DNA of 64,000 nucleotides from Sinomicrobium soli (GCF_003285545.1 NZ_QLNV01000004.1:248001-312000); one strand, 5' to 3'. Positions 16,687-27,310 are shown, counted from the first letter of the stretch. The notes: generated by a model not told the origin, from the letters alone. Program-made: numbers and translations.

Positions 16687-17139
16687 ATGGAAAGAATAAA
16701 GTATGCGGAATTCCCGGAAGGAATGTACAAAGTAATGGTAGCCGTAGAGCATTACATACATGAGAGCGGTATCGACCTGCGTCTTGCGGAATTGCTGAAG
16801 TACAGGATATCACAGTTGAATCACTGCGCTTTCTGCCTTGATATGCATTACAAGGAAGCTGTATACCTGGGAGAAGACCCCCTGCGACTGTACTCTGTTG
16901 CAGCCTGGAGAGAATGCCCTTATTATTCGGAAAAGGAACGTGCCGCACTGGAATTTGCCGAAGCACTTACCGATTTGCCGCATCACCATATAGACGATAT
17001 GCTCTTTGAAAAGATGAAAACCTTTTTCAGTGTACAGGAGATTGCGATACTCACCCTGGCCATAGCCCAGATAAATTCCTGGAACCGGCTTCAGCAGGTG
17101 GTGAGGTCTACACCGGGAGAATATAAGGTAAGAGGGTAG
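16687..17139 (+). CDS. carboxymuconolactone decarboxylase / AhpD-like protein
   Basis: 150 residues, all-helical family. The AhpD-type redox motif HCAFCLDMH carries C47, C50 and H54, and a Glu-rich helix precedes it (RLAELLKYRISQLN). Members with this motif act in alkylhydroperoxidase-like or related small-molecule chemistry; the substrate here is unknown. Carboxymuconolactone decarboxylase genes are the typical partners of ECF41 sigma factors, and the shared promoter element supports direct control by the neighbouring sigma factor. Confidence 0.93.
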   Translation: MERIKYAEFPEGMYKVMVAVEHYIHESGIDLRLAELLKYRISQLNHCAFCLDMHYKEAVYLGEDPLRLYSVAAWRECPYYSEKERAALEFAEALTDLPHHHIDDMLFEKMKTFFSVQEIAILTLAIAQINSWNRLQQVVRSTPGEYKVRG

Positions 17140-17147
17140 TAGAGGAT

Positions 17148-17393
17148 CTATATTTCATCTTTTTCCGGTACCGGATCGTAGCCGGAGCCTCCCCAGGGAT
17201 GGCAACTGAAAATTCTCTTCAGGGCCAGTTTACCGCCTTTGAAGAGCCCGTGTTTCTGCAGGGCTTCTACGGTATAATGGGAGCAGGTAGGGCTGTACCT
17301 GCAGGTTGCCGGGGTAAGGGGAGATATGAGGTACTGGTATATTCTTACCAAAAATATAAACGGATAGGTGAGTATTTTCAGTAAAAGTTTCAT
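17148..17393 (-). CDS. yidD: membrane protein insertion efficiency factor YidD
   Basis: 81 residues. The family pattern is complete: [36 protein letters not shown] and [17 protein letters not shown]. YidD is a small membrane-associated protein that helps YidC-dependent insertion of inner-membrane proteins. It is 34 bases downstream of cysS on the same strand and convergent with the decarboxylase-like gene, eight bases away. Confidence 0.95.
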   Translation of the reverse strand: MKLLLKILTYPFIFLVRIYQYLISPLTPATCRYSPTCSHYTVEALQKHGLFKGGKLALKRIFSCHPWGGSGYDPVPEKDEI

Positions 17394-17427
17394 GTTTTTC
17401 CTGTTTCAGCAACGTGTCCCGCGAATA

Positions 17428-18915
17428 TCAGGAAACGGAGAAGGTGGTACCTTCTTTTCCGTCCTTAAGCTGAATTCCCATTACTGCGAGTTCGTCCCTT
17501 ATCCTGTCGGATGTGGCAAAATCCTTGTTGGCCCTCGCTTCTGCCCGGAGGCGGATCAGCAGTTCGACCACGCCCGGCAGTTTGTCTGTGTCGCCTTCGC
17601 CGGAAGCAGACGTGTCCACCAGTCCGAGAACATCAAATGTAAAAGCGTGTATAGCCTCTTTCAGCAACGTCAGGTCGGCTGCGGATATACCGGCCTTTCC
17701 TTCCCTGACCTGGTTGACGAATTTCACGGCTTCGAAGAGATGGGCGATAAGCACAGGGCTGTTAAAATCGTCGTTCATCGCATCGTAGCATTTCTGTTTC
17801 CAGCCGGCCGTATCAAATCCGCGGGTTTCCTGAGAGGCCTGGAGCTCATCCAGAAAATGAATGGCTTCCATAAGCCGGTTGAATCCCTTTTCCGAAGCGA
17901 GCAGGGCGTCGTTACTGAAGTCCAGAACACTTCTGTAATGGGCCTGCAGTATGAAAAAACGCACGACGGCAGGAGCAAACGGCTTGCTTAAAATCGTGTT
18001 GTCTCCCGTAAAGATCTCGTTGGGCAGAATGTTGTTTCCTGTCGATTTTGCCATTTTCTTGCCGTTGAGGGTAAGCATATTGGCATGCATCCAGTAATTT
18101 ACGGGCGAATGGCCGTTGCAGGCCTCGGCCTGTGCGATCTCACATTCGTGATGCGGGAATTTCAGGTCCATTCCCCCTCCGTGGATGTCGAATTTTTCAC
18201 CGAGGTATTTGGTACTCATGGCGGTACATTCGAGGTGCCATCCCGGGAAACCGTCGCTCCAGGGCGAAGGCCACCGCATGATATGCTGGGGTTCGGCTTT
18301 TTTCCACAGTGCGAAGTCCTGCGGACTTTTCTTGTCGCTCTGCCCGTCGAGTTCGCGGGTATTGTGGATCAGGTCCTCGATATTTCTCCCGCTGAGCTTT
18401 CCGTACCTGGTGGTTTTGTTGAACTTGATGACGTCGAAATATACCGAACCGTTGATCTCATAGGCAAATCCCTTGTCGAGGATCTCCTTAATGATATCGA
18501 TCTGTTCGATAATATGCCCCGTAGCCGTAGGTTCTATACTGGGAGGCAGGTTGTTGAAACGGTTCAGGGTATTGTGGAAGTCTACGGTATACCGCTGTAC
18601 CACTTCCATGGGTTCTATCTGTTCGAGCCTGGCCTTTTTTGCAATGCGGTCTTCGCCTTCGTCTGCATCGTTTTCCAGGTGACCGGCATCGGTGATATTC
18701 CTCACATACCTCACTTTATAGCCCAGGTGCCTGAGATACCGGAAAACCAGGTCGAAGGATATGAACGTCCTGCAATTCCCGAGATGTACATAATTATATA
18801 CCGTAGGGCCGCAGACATACATGCCTACATGGCCTTCGTTGATGGGTTCGAATACTTCCTTCTGTCCGTTAAGCGAATTGTATATCTTCAGCTTCTGGTC
18901 TCGGTATAGTTGCAT
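17428..18915 (-). CDS. cysS: cysteinyl-tRNA synthetase
   Basis: 495 residues, class I. The HIGH-like motif is HLGN (near residue 41), KMSKS is present as KKMAKS (near 281), and the zinc ligands are C29 in VCGPTVYN plus the HLECTAM and HHECEIAQ residues. It charges tRNA-Cys in the cytoplasm. The DALR anticodon-binding region follows. It lies 31 bases after folE and before yidD. Confidence 0.97.
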   Translation of the reverse strand: MQLYRDQKLKIYNSLNGQKEVFEPINEGHVGMYVCGPTVYNYVHLGNCRTFISFDLVFRYLRHLGYKVRYVRNITDAGHLENDADEGEDRIAKKARLEQIEPMEVVQRYTVDFHNTLNRFNNLPPSIEPTATGHIIEQIDIIKEILDKGFAYEINGSVYFDVIKFNKTTRYGKLSGRNIEDLIHNTRELDGQSDKKSPQDFALWKKAEPQHIMRWPSPWSDGFPGWHLECTAMSTKYLGEKFDIHGGGMDLKFPHHECEIAQAEACNGHSPVNYWMHANMLTLNGKKMAKSTGNNILPNEIFTGDNTILSKPFAPAVVRFFILQAHYRSVLDFSNDALLASEKGFNRLMEAIHFLDELQASQETRGFDTAGWKQKCYDAMNDDFNSPVLIAHLFEAVKFVNQVREGKAGISAADLTLLKEAIHAFTFDVLGLVDTSASGEGDTDKLPGVVELLIRLRAEARANKDFATSDRIRDELAVMGIQLKDGKEGTTFSVS

Positions 18916-18946
18916 TTCGGGCTTGGTGATTTTACAGGGTGGGAAA

Positions 18947-19627
18947 CTAAAATTCGGTGTCCAGCTTTATGTAGTCCAGGAATTCTCTGCGTACGGCGGG
19001 ATCTTTGAACCTGCCCCCGAACTCTGCGGTAACGGTACTGCTTTCAATATCGCGTATTCCCCTGGAGTTTACACAGAGATGCTTGGCATCCACTACGCAG
19101 GCCACATCATCCGTACCCAGGGCCTTTTGGAGTTCCTGGACGATCTGCATGGTCATTCTCTCCTGTACCTGGGGCCTTTTGGCGTAATAATCCACGATAC
19201 GGTTCATTTTGGAAAGCCCTATGACATTGCCTTTGGAAATATAGGCTACATGGGCCCGTCCTACTATGGGCAAAAGATGATGTTCACAGGTAGAGTATAC
19301 CGTGATATTCTTTTCGACCAGCATTTCCCCGTACCTGTATTTGTTCTGAAAGGTGGATGCTTTCGGTTTCCTGTCCGGATGAAGCCCGCCGAAAATTTCC
19401 TTTACAAACATCTTGGCCACTCTTCGCGGGGTCCCTCTCAGACTGTCGTCGGTAAGATCCAGCCCGAGGGTCTCCATGATGTGGTATACATCCTGTTCTA
19501 TACGTTCCATTTTTTCATCGTCAGACAACTCAAAGGCATCTTCCCTCAATGGGGTGTCTGCCGAAGACGATACGTGGTTATCTCCAATCTCTTCAAACTG
19601 CTCTTCCAAGGCTTTGTCTATTTTCAT
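18947..19627 (-). CDS. folE: GTP cyclohydrolase I
   Basis: 226 residues from ATG at 19627; an upstream frame extension has no family similarity. It converts GTP to 7,8-dihydroneopterin triphosphate, the first step of folate and pterin synthesis. Zinc-binding CEHHLLP and the later [11 protein letters not shown] are present, as are the GTP-binding TPRRVAKM and QERMTMQI stretches. An acidic N-terminal extension of about 45 residues is usual in this group. It is followed by cysS. Confidence 0.97.
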   Translation of the reverse strand: MKIDKALEEQFEEIGDNHVSSSADTPLREDAFELSDDEKMERIEQDVYHIMETLGLDLTDDSLRGTPRRVAKMFVKEIFGGLHPDRKPKASTFQNKYRYGEMLVEKNITVYSTCEHHLLPIVGRAHVAYISKGNVIGLSKMNRIVDYYAKRPQVQERMTMQIVQELQKALGTDDVACVVDAKHLCVNSRGIRDIESSTVTAEFGGRFKDPAVRREFLDYIKLDTEF

Positions 19628-19899
19628 CGGTTTGGAATTTATGTCTCCCGGTACAGCAAGCGCTGTAAACTGTATCGATGCGCTTGTGTTTGCCACTTTG
19701 TTGCAAATATAGGTATTTTCGGATAGGGAAGGCCGGATCGGTGTGTCCGGAATACCGCTTTCCGAAAATAAGCCTGCCAACTGGCGGCAAGGGGATGCAA
19801 AGATAGGGATTTCTGAGGGACAAATAATTTTTTGTTCTCCTTTTCCCGCCTGCACCCTGTCTCCGGTTATCATTCGGGAAAAGGAGGTTTTGTCCTGTG

Positions 19900-21402
19900 T
19901 TACAGGTTGAAGGTAAGCGACAGGGTCACGTTTGTATTTTTACTGTCTATATCTGCCGTATCGGTCAGTCCCTGTTCGTAGAGCTGTGACTTGTAGTCCC
20001 TCATATACTGTCCGAAAGCGGCATCGATCCTGGTAGCACCGAAGTCGTACCCGAGGCCGAACGAATACCCGTTCAGGTCGCCTATCATATCGCTGTCATA
20101 CGGGCTCTGTTCGTAGCGGTATCCGCCCCTCAGGCTAAAGCGTTTTATACGGTATTCGCCTCCCAGCCTTACGGTGGAGACAGCCTGCAGATTATCGCTT
20201 ATATAGTCGTTCTCTGCCCGGTAGGCTTCCACCGAAGCGGGTTTGAGCTTGGCATTACTCATGTCCTGGTAAGAATAGTCGAGGCTTACCAGTCCCTGCT
20301 GCCCGAATACCACGGCCATGCTCCCGGTGTATTTTGAGGGAATATGGATCTTGTAATCCTCGAAGATGTTGACGTAGTTAAAATCCACTTCCGCAATTCT
20401 CGGATCTTCATTGCTTGTCTCTATACGTTGAGACAGTTCGTCGTTGAGCCTGTACCAGGTAGGCGACTGGTAGGTAAGCCCTACGCGTACCATTTCGCCG
20501 ACCCTGGCTATACCACCCACGGCAAAGGAAAAGGCATTGCCCTGGGTGAGCAGCAGGTTGTCGAAAGCGATGTACTCCATGGCGGAAGAGGCATAGCCGT
20601 CTTCGTCCAGCTGGGTGTATTTCTCGTATTGCACGTCGTGGAAGTTAAGGGATGCCCCTATATAGAAATTATCAGTGTACTGCCCGGCCATGTTTACGGT
20701 AAACTTGTTGTTATAACCTGTGGTACTCTGAAGGAAATACTGGTTTACCGTGCCCTCGGGAACATTTGACAGGTATTGCGTATTGTTGTCGCCCGTACTT
20801 ACGGGATCGAATACCCCTCCGTAATATCCGAGGAATGCCTGTTGCGTCCTGAACCCGTATTCGGAGCCTATATCGAGATAGGCATCACCGAGGTGCTCGT
20901 CGGGGAACAGGCCGAGGTCACCCAGCGGGATACCGTCGGCAAAACTCAGGAAATAGCGGTCTACGGAGTTATTGCTGATCCCGGAAGCGATAAATTCGTT
21001 TTCAAAGTTGTTCGCCCTCTCAAAATTAAAGGCAAGGGAGAGTTTCCTCCAGTCCGATCCGTTACTGTTGTTGTGAAATACCAGTACGCCCCCCAGCTGG
21101 TTGAGGTCGAAATCGGAAGCGTCTGCAGCGGTCCGGTTACCGAAATACCCGGTTTTGTTTTTGGTGTTATAGCTGGTTCCCGACAGGGTAAGCATGCCGT
21201 TGTTGAAGACTGCCGATCCCGCAGGATTGTTGTTCAGTGCGGAGAGGTCACCTCCGAGGGCCCCGAAGGCCCCGCTCATGGATTGATACCGCGCTGTTCC
21301 CTGGATGTTTTCCGAACCGTACCTGAGAACGTCATTTATGGTCTGGGCCTTGATCTGAGTTGCGGTGCCCAGAACGGCCAGTGTGATCAGTACTTTTTTC
21401 AT
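19900..21402 (-). CDS. OmpP1/FadL family outer membrane transporter
   Basis: 500 residues from ATG at 21402, where a signal peptide begins (MKKVLITLAVLGTATQIKAQ). The mature start TINDVLRYGSENIQGTARYQSMSGAFGALGGDLSALNNNPAG is the OmpP1/FadL pattern: N-terminal hatch followed by the NPAG turn. The rest is a beta-barrel ending in an aromatic-rich strand (NVTLSLTFNL). FadL proteins move hydrophobic molecules across the outer membrane; the substrate here is unknown. Confidence 0.93.
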   Translation of the reverse strand: MKKVLITLAVLGTATQIKAQTINDVLRYGSENIQGTARYQSMSGAFGALGGDLSALNNNPAGSAVFNNGMLTLSGTSYNTKNKTGYFGNRTAADASDFDLNQLGGVLVFHNNSNGSDWRKLSLAFNFERANNFENEFIASGISNNSVDRYFLSFADGIPLGDLGLFPDEHLGDAYLDIGSEYGFRTQQAFLGYYGGVFDPVSTGDNNTQYLSNVPEGTVNQYFLQSTTGYNNKFTVNMAGQYTDNFYIGASLNFHDVQYEKYTQLDEDGYASSAMEYIAFDNLLLTQGNAFSFAVGGIARVGEMVRVGLTYQSPTWYRLNDELSQRIETSNEDPRIAEVDFNYVNIFEDYKIHIPSKYTGSMAVVFGQQGLVSLDYSYQDMSNAKLKPASVEAYRAENDYISDNLQAVSTVRLGGEYRIKRFSLRGGYRYEQSPYDSDMIGDLNGYSFGLGYDFGATRIDAAFGQYMRDYKSQLYEQGLTDTADIDSKNTNVTLSLTFNL

Positions 21403-21445
21403 AAGGATCTGTATTTTTGAGAAACTGAATATGTTATTGCCGGGC

Positions 21446-21480
21446 AAAAAATAACCATGACTGTGAAAAATCACGGTTAT
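21446..21480 (-). terminator. intrinsic terminator downstream of the repeat-rich lipoprotein gene
   Basis: Read on the minus strand, ATAACC and GTGA pair with TCAC and GGTTAT (with a six-base bulge), followed by a T run (21446-21451). It lies between the lipoprotein gene and the porin gene, so the porin should have its own promoter. Confidence 0.6.
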
Positions 21481-21584
21481 CCTTGTTTCCGTATATCAGG
21501 TTTTTGTTTTTGCGGTACTGGTTTCGGGGAAGCCGGATTAGCGGGGGGCAATGATGAATACTTTATTTCCGGCTTCTTCCCTTA

Positions 21585-22706
21585 CTATCTTCTTCCGCCG
21601 CTGCTGCGCGAGGTAGACCGTGTAGCTCCGCCTCCTGAAGACCTCGAAGGGCTCGAAGAACGCATAGACGGGCTGCTGCTCCTGGTCGTTCTTGAAGGCG
21701 TGCTGTACGACCTCCTGTAGGTGGAAGTCCGCGGTGCTGCATTCCGGGTGTTTCGGGAACTGTTGCTCCTGTACGACCTGTTGGTGTTGCCGGAATTACT
21801 GCTCCTGTAGGTACGGCGGTTTGTAGCATTTGAGTTGGAACTTCTGTACGTGTTTCTTCCTGCATTGACATTCGAACTGTTCCTGTAGGTCCTCCTGCTG
21901 GTACTGGCCTCACTGCTGTTGCGGTACGATCTCCGGTTGGTGCTCACATCTGAACTGTTCCTGTAGGAACTCCTGTTGGTCGATGTGCCTCTGTATGACG
22001 ACCTTCTGTCTGTACTGGTTACACCACTCCTGTTGTAATACCTTCTCGTATTCGTATAGGCATAAGTCCTTCTTCCGTAGTCGTAATAATACGGGCGATA
22101 GTGATGATAGTAGCCACCCCAGTAAGGATACATGCCCCAGTGGTTCCATCCGATGCCCCATCCCGGGCCGTACCATCCGCTGTAGTACCAGGAGTTGTAA
22201 CCCCAGGCTCCTCCCCAGTAGGGGTCGTACCATCCACCTCCCCAATAGGGACTGTGCCATCCGCCACCCCAGTAAGGGTTATACCATCCGCCCCAGGAAT
22301 TGTTGTAGATGTTTACCGATGTGGTCTGGGGGTTATCTCCCCATCCGGGGTATCCGCCCTCGTAATCGTAGCGATAATCACCGGCTACGACATCGGCAGA
22401 GTCGTTTACCTGGTTGCTGGAATATCCCTCGACGTCGGTAAAGATATAATCGTTGCTGGTCATGGCGTCGAATTCTTCCGATTTCCGGGAAAAATACGCC
22501 TGGTACCCGGAGGGTTGTGCTTCCCTGTTGCCACTGTATTGTTCCTGGGCCCTTCCGTAACTGTAATCGGTAGCCTCCCCGTAAATCCCGTCGGAGTCGT
22601 AATAGGAGGCCTGCTGGTAGGAACCGCAGGACGACAGGAATATCCCGGAGACTGCACCAGCAAGCAGAAAACGGAATTTTTTAATATGTTTTAAAGTATT
22701 CATCAT
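21585..22706 (-). CDS. low-complexity lipoprotein with W/G/Y-rich and S/R-rich repeats
   Basis: 373 residues. A type II signal peptide has lipobox FLSSC (Cys27). Residues about 130-200 are rich in Trp, Gly and Tyr with a repeated PYWGGGW pattern, then a Tyr/His-rich patch, then about 228-330 form a run of 13-residue repeats of the form R-x-YRNSS-xxxxxx. The last 50 residues are Ser/Arg-rich and end SSGGRR. It is highly basic in its second half. No domain is recognised. Flavobacterial genomes carry similar low-complexity proteins, sometimes misnamed vitellogenin-like; a surface or polyanion-binding role is only a guess. Confidence 0.8.
   Translation of the reverse strand: MMNTLKHIKKFRFLLAGAVSGIFLSSCGSYQQASYYDSDGIYGEATDYSYGRAQEQYSGNREAQPSGYQAYFSRKSEEFDAMTSNDYIFTDVEGYSSNQVNDSADVVAGDYRYDYEGGYPGWGDNPQTTSVNIYNNSWGGWYNPYWGGGWHSPYWGGGWYDPYWGGAWGYNSWYYSGWYGPGWGIGWNHWGMYPYWGGYYHHYRPYYYDYGRRTYAYTNTRRYYNRSGVTSTDRRSSYRGTSTNRSSYRNSSDVSTNRRSYRNSSEASTSRRTYRNSSNVNAGRNTYRSSNSNATNRRTYRSSNSGNTNRSYRSNSSRNTRNAAPRTSTYRRSYSTPSRTTRSSSPSMRSSSPSRSSGGGATRSTSRSSGGRR
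21720..22030 (-). repeat. 39-base coding repeat (13-residue tandem repeat)
   Basis: About seven degenerate copies of a 13-residue unit (for example RSYRNSSEASTSR, RTYRNSSNVNAGR, RTYRSSNSGNTNR) are encoded in tandem inside the lipoprotein gene. The period is visible in both protein and DNA. Confidence 0.8.
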
Positions 22707-22721
22707 TGCAAAATTTTATTG

Positions 22722-22749
22722 TTGAACATAACAAAAATAGTTAGTTTTG
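22722..22749 (+). promoter_or_regulatory. putative proS promoter
   Basis: TTG (22722-22724), 17 bases, TAGTTTTG (22742-22749), matching the Bacteroidetes TTG / TAnnTTTG promoter pattern. The start codon of proS is 54 bases further on. It lies in the divergent gap with the lipoprotein gene. Confidence 0.55.
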
Positions 22750-22803
22750 CCAAACTATTTTCTACTTTAACAGAAGTGCAATATTTGTGCCAAACTACAG
22801 ATA

Positions 22804-24279
22804 ATGGGTAAGAACTTAACGAAGCGAAGCGAAGATTATTCCAGGTGGTATAACGAACTGGTCATCAAGGCCGACCTTGCCGAAAACTCGGGAGTACGGG
22901 GGTGTATGGTTATAAAACCTTACGGCTATGCCATCTGGGAAAAGATGCAGGCTGAACTGGACCGCATGTTTAAGGAAACAGGCCATCAGAACGCCTATTT
23001 CCCCCTGTTTATTCCGAAATCATACCTGAGCAGGGAGGCCGATCATGTGGAAGGTTTTGCCAAGGAGTGTGCAGTCGTTACCCATTACCGGCTCAAGAAT
23101 GCCGAAGACGGTAGCGGCGTGGTGGTAGACCCCGAGGCGAAACTGGAGGAGGAGCTTATTGTACGCCCTACTTCGGAGACCATTATCTGGGATACCTACC
23201 GCAAGTGGATACAGTCGTACCGCGACCTGCCCGTGCTGGTCAACCAGTGGGCCAATGTGGTGCGCTGGGAGATGCGTACCCGGCTGTTTCTGCGTACTGC
23301 GGAATTTCTGTGGCAGGAAGGTCATACGGCACATGCTACGAAGGAAGAGGCCATAGCCGAGGCGGAGCAGATGATGGAGATATATGCCGATTTTGCCGAA
23401 AACTTTATGGGGGTTCCCGTCATCAAGGGAGTGAAATCTGAAAGCGAGCGTTTTGCCGGTGCGGTGGAGACCTATTGTATCGAGGCACTGATGCAGGACG
23501 GTAAAGCCTTACAGGCCGGGACCTCGCATTTCCTGGGGCAGAATTTTGCCAAGGCTTTCGATGTGAAGTTTGCAGGTAAGGACGGGCAGCAGGAATATGT
23601 ATGGGCTACTTCCTGGGGAGTATCTACCCGGCTGATGGGTGCCCTGATCATGACGCACAGTGATGATAACGGACTGGTGCTCCCCCCGAAACTGGCCCCC
23701 ATACAGGTGGTTATCGTGCCTATTTACAAGGGCGAAGACCAGCTGGAAGCTATTTCCGCTCATGTGGAACCCCTGGTAAAAACCCTGCGAAGCAAGGGGG
23801 TTTCCGTAAAATACGACAACAGGGATACACATAAGCCCGGGTGGAAATTCAACGAATACGAGCTTAAGGGGGTTCCGGTACGCCTGGCCATAGGGCCCAG
23901 GGACCTGGAGAACGGCACCTATGAGGTTGCGCGCCGGGATACCCTGGAAAAAGAAAGTGTAAAGGGAGAAGATGTCGTAGACCGAATCACATTCCTGCTG
24001 AACGAAATACAGGACAATATATACCGGAAAGCGCTGAACTACCGGGAAGCGCATATCACAAAAGTGGATTCTTTCGAAACGTTTAAAGACCTGCTGGAAT
24101 CTAAAGGCGGTTTCCTTTCCGCTCACTGGGACGGTACTTCGGAGACCGAAGAAGCCATTAAAGAGCAGACCAAGGCCACCATACGCTGTATTCCCCTGGA
24201 TGCCGGGGAGGAAGAAGGGCGCTGCATATACAGCGGCAAACCGTCAAAGCGAAGAGTGCTGTTTGCCAAAGCTTATTAA
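22804..24279 (+). CDS. proS: prolyl-tRNA synthetase (short, archaeal/eukaryote-like type)
   Basis: 491 residues, class II. The length and lack of a bacterial editing insertion mark the type-3 form common in Bacteroidetes. Motif 2 ([24 protein letters not shown]) and motif 3 ([26 protein letters not shown]) are intact; an anticodon-binding domain and a C-terminal zinc-type domain ending in AKAY follow. It charges tRNA-Pro. It stands alone and ends at a bidirectional hairpin. Confidence 0.97.
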   Translation: MGKNLTKRSEDYSRWYNELVIKADLAENSGVRGCMVIKPYGYAIWEKMQAELDRMFKETGHQNAYFPLFIPKSYLSREADHVEGFAKECAVVTHYRLKNAEDGSGVVVDPEAKLEEELIVRPTSETIIWDTYRKWIQSYRDLPVLVNQWANVVRWEMRTRLFLRTAEFLWQEGHTAHATKEEAIAEAEQMMEIYADFAENFMGVPVIKGVKSESERFAGAVETYCIEALMQDGKALQAGTSHFLGQNFAKAFDVKFAGKDGQQEYVWATSWGVSTRLMGALIMTHSDDNGLVLPPKLAPIQVVIVPIYKGEDQLEAISAHVEPLVKTLRSKGVSVKYDNRDTHKPGWKFNEYELKGVPVRLAIGPRDLENGTYEVARRDTLEKESVKGEDVVDRITFLLNEIQDNIYRKALNYREAHITKVDSFETFKDLLESKGGFLSAHWDGTSETEEAIKEQTKATIRCIPLDAGEEEGRCIYSGKPSKRRVLFAKAY

Positions 24280-24300
24280 AACTGTAATATCTTTAATATA

Positions 24301-24334
24301 CAAAGGCCATTTCCGGTTGCGGGAATGGCCTTTG
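24301..24334. terminator. hairpin between convergent proS and THX genes
   Basis: CAAAGGCCAT pairs with ATGGCCTTTG over 10 bases with a 14-base loop. It sits in the convergent gap after proS; the following T tract is weak on both strands, so termination is inferred from position. Confidence 0.6.
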
Positions 24335-24352
24335 TGCAATGTGTTGCTGAGG

Positions 24353-24490
24353 TTATGAGTTCCCCGGGTCCGGGGCCTCTGCCTTGACGTGCCTGGAACG
24401 CACTCTGAACTTACGGCGCCTGGGGCGTAATTTTCCGTATGACCCCATGATTATTTTTCCTCTTCTGGTCTTTTTGTCTCCTTTTCCCAT
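24353..24490 (-). CDS. 30S ribosomal protein THX (bTHX)
   Basis: 45 residues. The minus-strand ATG at 24490 begins [13 protein letters not shown], the diagnostic N-terminus of THX, followed by a very basic segment ([19 protein letters not shown]) and an unusual acidic tail [12 protein letters not shown] is a small peptide that sits at the top of the 30S head. It stands alone between proS and the trp operon. Confidence 0.92.
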   Translation of the reverse strand: MGKGDKKTRRGKIIMGSYGKLRPRRRKFRVRSRHVKAEAPDPGNS

Positions 24491-24603
24491 TTGTTGAATC
24501 ATTTGGTTAAACTTCGCTACAAGTTAGGAAATTCCGTTCAAATGAACGAACGGGAAGCTTAAAGATTCAGTGTACAGGGCAAATCAGCCGTGTGGTTTCG
24601 GGG

Positions 24604-25371
24604 TTACCGGACCGAACTGATAAACCCGGGAATGGCGTCGACGCCCTTTTCGTTCAGGAACCTGATAAAAGCCGAACCGATGATGGCGCCTTTGGCCCTT
24701 TTGGTGGCTGCTTCGAAAGTGTCGGCATTGCTGATACCGAACCCGACGATCTGCGGGTTTTTCAGCTGTAAGTTATATATGCGTTCGAAATACTGTTTCT
24801 GTGTATCCCCGAAAGTATTTTTTGCCCCGGTAACACTGGCAGAACTGACCATATAGATAAACCCGCCGGATACGGAGTCGATATAGCGGATACGGTCGTC
24901 AGGGGTTTGTGGGGTGATGAGGAAGATATTGGCCAGCCCGTATTTTTCGAACAGCGGTTTATACTCTTCCTGATAGACATCGACGGGAAGGTCGGGAATA
25001 ATAAGTCCGTCAATCCCGGTTTCTGCGCATTTTGCACAAAAAGCCTCGACCCCGTATTGCATGACGGGATTGAAATATCCCATAATGATCAGGGGGATGT
25101 GTACGGTATTCCTGATGCCTTTCAGCTGTTCGAAGAGTTTACCGGTCGTCATGCCGTTTTTCAGCGCCTGCGTAGAGCTTTCCTGTATGGTAGGGCCATC
25201 TGCGAGGGGATCGCTGAAGGGCAATCCGATCTCCAGCATATCCGCTCCGCTGTCCTGTAGTTTTTCAATGATGGTTGCCGTATCTTCCAGGGCAGGATAG
25301 CCGGCGGTAAAATATATGGACAGGATCTTTTTGTCTTCCTGTAGTTTCTGGTGAATTCTGTTTGTGGTCAT
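24604..25371 (-). CDS. trpA: tryptophan synthase alpha subunit
   Basis: 255 residues, TIM barrel. TrpA cleaves indole-3-glycerol phosphate to indole and glyceraldehyde 3-phosphate, and indole is channelled to TrpB. The catalytic Glu lies in MLEIGLPFSDPLADGPTIQ and the second acid in GIDGLIIPDLPVDVYQEE; phosphate-binding GFGISN is present. It is the last gene of the trp operon. Confidence 0.97.
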   Translation of the reverse strand: MTTNRIHQKLQEDKKILSIYFTAGYPALEDTATIIEKLQDSGADMLEIGLPFSDPLADGPTIQESSTQALKNGMTTGKLFEQLKGIRNTVHIPLIIMGYFNPVMQYGVEAFCAKCAETGIDGLIIPDLPVDVYQEEYKPLFEKYGLANIFLITPQTPDDRIRYIDSVSGGFIYMVSSASVTGAKNTFGDTQKQYFERIYNLQLKNPQIVGFGISNADTFEAATKRAKGAIIGSAFIRFLNEKGVDAIPGFISSVR

Positions 25372-25433
25372 ATAGGTGTATGATTTGTCTGTAATACATG
25401 AGGAACAGGCCTTCGGGCCTGTCCGTACTGCGG

Positions 25434-26666
25434 TTAAAGGCTGAAGTGATCGATATAGGTATTCAGGTCTTTGTCGCCGCGGCCGGACAGGGCTACGACT
25501 ACAATATCGTCCTTACCGAATTCCCGCTGTTCAAAAACGGCCAGGGCATGGCTGCTCTCAATGGCGGGAATGATCCCTTCGAGCTGGCACAGTTCCAGTC
25601 CGGCTTTCATGGCATCGTCATCTGTTATGGCTTTGAATTCGGCCCTTCCCGAAGTAAACAGGTGGGCATGCATGGGCCCTACCCCCGGATAGTCCAGCCC
25701 GGCCGAAATGGAATACGGCTCCGTGATCTGTCCGTCTTCAGTCTGCATCAGCAGTGTTTTGCATCCGTGGATGATCCCTTTGTGCCCCAGTACCGAAGTA
25801 GCGGCACTTTCTCCGGAGTCAATTCCTTTACCCGCTGCTTCTACTGCGATGATGCCTACATTTTCTTCGTCGAGGAAGTGGTAAAAAGTTCCGGCTGCAT
25901 TACTGCCACCCCCTATACAGGCTACTACATAGTCCGGGTTTTCCCTGCCTTCGTGTTCGAGAAGCTGCGTTCTGATCTCTTCGGAGATCACACTCTGGAA
26001 GCGGGTCACCATATCGGGATAGGGATGCGGCCCTATAGCCGAACCGATAATGTAATGGGTGTCTACGGGATTGTTGATCCAGTCGCGTATGGCTTCGTTG
26101 GTGGCGTCTTTCAGGGTCCGGCTTCCGGAAAGTGCGGGGCGCACTTCAGCGCCCAGCATTTTCATACGGGCCACATTGGGCGCCTGCCGGGCAATATCGA
26201 TCTCGCCCATATACACCACACATTCCATTCCCGTAAGGGCACAGACGGTAGCCGTGGCCACCCCGTGTTGCCCTGCGCCTGTTTCGGCAATGATCCTTGT
26301 TTTCCCGAGGCGCCTGGCCATAAGGATCTGTCCTATGGTATTGTTGATCTTATGTGCCCCGGTGTGGTTGAGGTCTTCCCGTTTCAGGTAGATACGCGTC
26401 CCGTATTTTTCAGACATCCGCCTGGCGAAATACAGCGGGGAAGGGCGTCCTACATAATTTTTCAGAAGCTGGTTGAACTCTTCCTTAAAAGAAGGGTCAC
26501 TCATGATTTCAAGGTATTTCCGCCGCAGTTCTTCTACGTTCGGATATAGCATTTCCGGGATAAAAGCTCCCCCGAACTCGCCGTAATATCCCCGTTCGCT
26601 GACGTGATAGGCGCCTTTACCTGCATTTCCGCCGATCGGAGCAGAACTTTTTACTGGTGCTGACAT
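25434..26666 (-). CDS. trpB: tryptophan synthase beta subunit
   Basis: 410 residues. The PLP enzyme makes L-tryptophan from indole and serine. The PLP lysine is in [11 protein letters not shown], and the phosphate-binding GGGSNAAG is intact; catalytic Glu lies in [11 protein letters not shown] 20-residue N-terminal extension rich in Ala/Gly/Ser is slightly longer than usual. It overlaps the end of trpF by 16 bases. Confidence 0.97.
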   Translation of the reverse strand: MSAPVKSSAPIGGNAGKGAYHVSERGYYGEFGGAFIPEMLYPNVEELRRKYLEIMSDPSFKEEFNQLLKNYVGRPSPLYFARRMSEKYGTRIYLKREDLNHTGAHKINNTIGQILMARRLGKTRIIAETGAGQHGVATATVCALTGMECVVYMGEIDIARQAPNVARMKMLGAEVRPALSGSRTLKDATNEAIRDWINNPVDTHYIIGSAIGPHPYPDMVTRFQSVISEEIRTQLLEHEGRENPDYVVACIGGGSNAAGTFYHFLDEENVGIIAVEAAGKGIDSGESAATSVLGHKGIIHGCKTLLMQTEDGQITEPYSISAGLDYPGVGPMHAHLFTSGRAEFKAITDDDAMKAGLELCQLEGIIPAIESSHALAVFEQREFGKDDIVVVALSGRGDKDLNTYIDHFSL

Positions 26667-27304
26667 AGTATTTTCGATTTAAATTCTTTTAGTTTTCCGG
26701 TGTTCTTATAACCGGGTGCTGTTTCAAACCTGCTGTTTACATCGACTGCATGGCACAAACCCGCTACATTACCGTATTCAGGGCTGCTGAGGAATTCCAG
26801 GACGTTATTCCCCTCTTCCGGCCCGATTCCCCCGCTCAGGAAAAAAGGCTTCCCGGAAGGGTAGTCTTTAAGCACCTTCCAGTCGAAGGTATACCCGTTT
26901 CCCCCGGGGTGTTTCCCCCTGGTGTCGAAAAGGAAATAGTCTGCAGTGTCCTCAAAAGGAAAGAGCTGCCCGAAATCGAACTTGTCCTTTACTGAAAAGA
27001 CCTTGATGATCTCCGTTCCCGGCAGGGCCTCCCGGAGTTCCCTGCAATATGCCGCGGTTTCCCCGCCGTGCAGTTGTACGGCCTGTAAGCCGAAGCGGCC
27101 CACCTTTTCGGCGATCTCGCGGACCGTCGCGTTTACAAATACCCCGGTCTTCTTTATTTCCCGAGGTACTTCCGGCATATCCCCTTCAAAATATCTCGGA
27201 GACCTGTCGTAAAAGATGAACCCGAGGTAATCCGGCTTTAATCCGGCGATTTCCCTGATATTGTCCGGGTATTTCATACCGCATATCTTGAGTTTTACGG
27301 GCAT
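26651..27304 (-). CDS. trpF: phosphoribosylanthranilate isomerase
   Basis: 217 residues, TIM barrel. It isomerises N-(5'-phosphoribosyl)anthranilate to the CdRP intermediate. The catalytic Cys is in KICGMK near the N-terminus and the catalytic Asp in [15 protein letters not shown] is the phosphate site. It is six bases from trpC upstream and overlaps trpB. Confidence 0.96.
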   Translation of the reverse strand: MPVKLKICGMKYPDNIREIAGLKPDYLGFIFYDRSPRYFEGDMPEVPREIKKTGVFVNATVREIAEKVGRFGLQAVQLHGGETAAYCRELREALPGTEIIKVFSVKDKFDFGQLFPFEDTADYFLFDTRGKHPGGNGYTFDWKVLKDYPSGKPFFLSGGIGPEEGNNVLEFLSSPEYGNVAGLCHAVDVNSRFETAPGYKNTGKLKEFKSKILCQHQ

Positions 27305-27310
27305 GGCTTG

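Noticed and set aside
19628-19873. 82-codon upstream extension of folE
   Set aside because: Not similar to any FolE N-terminus; the ATG at 19627 gives a normal 226-residue protein.
24534-24553. CCGTTC/GAACGG hairpin downstream of trpA as a trp terminator
   Set aside because: The stem is only six pairs and no T run follows on the minus strand.
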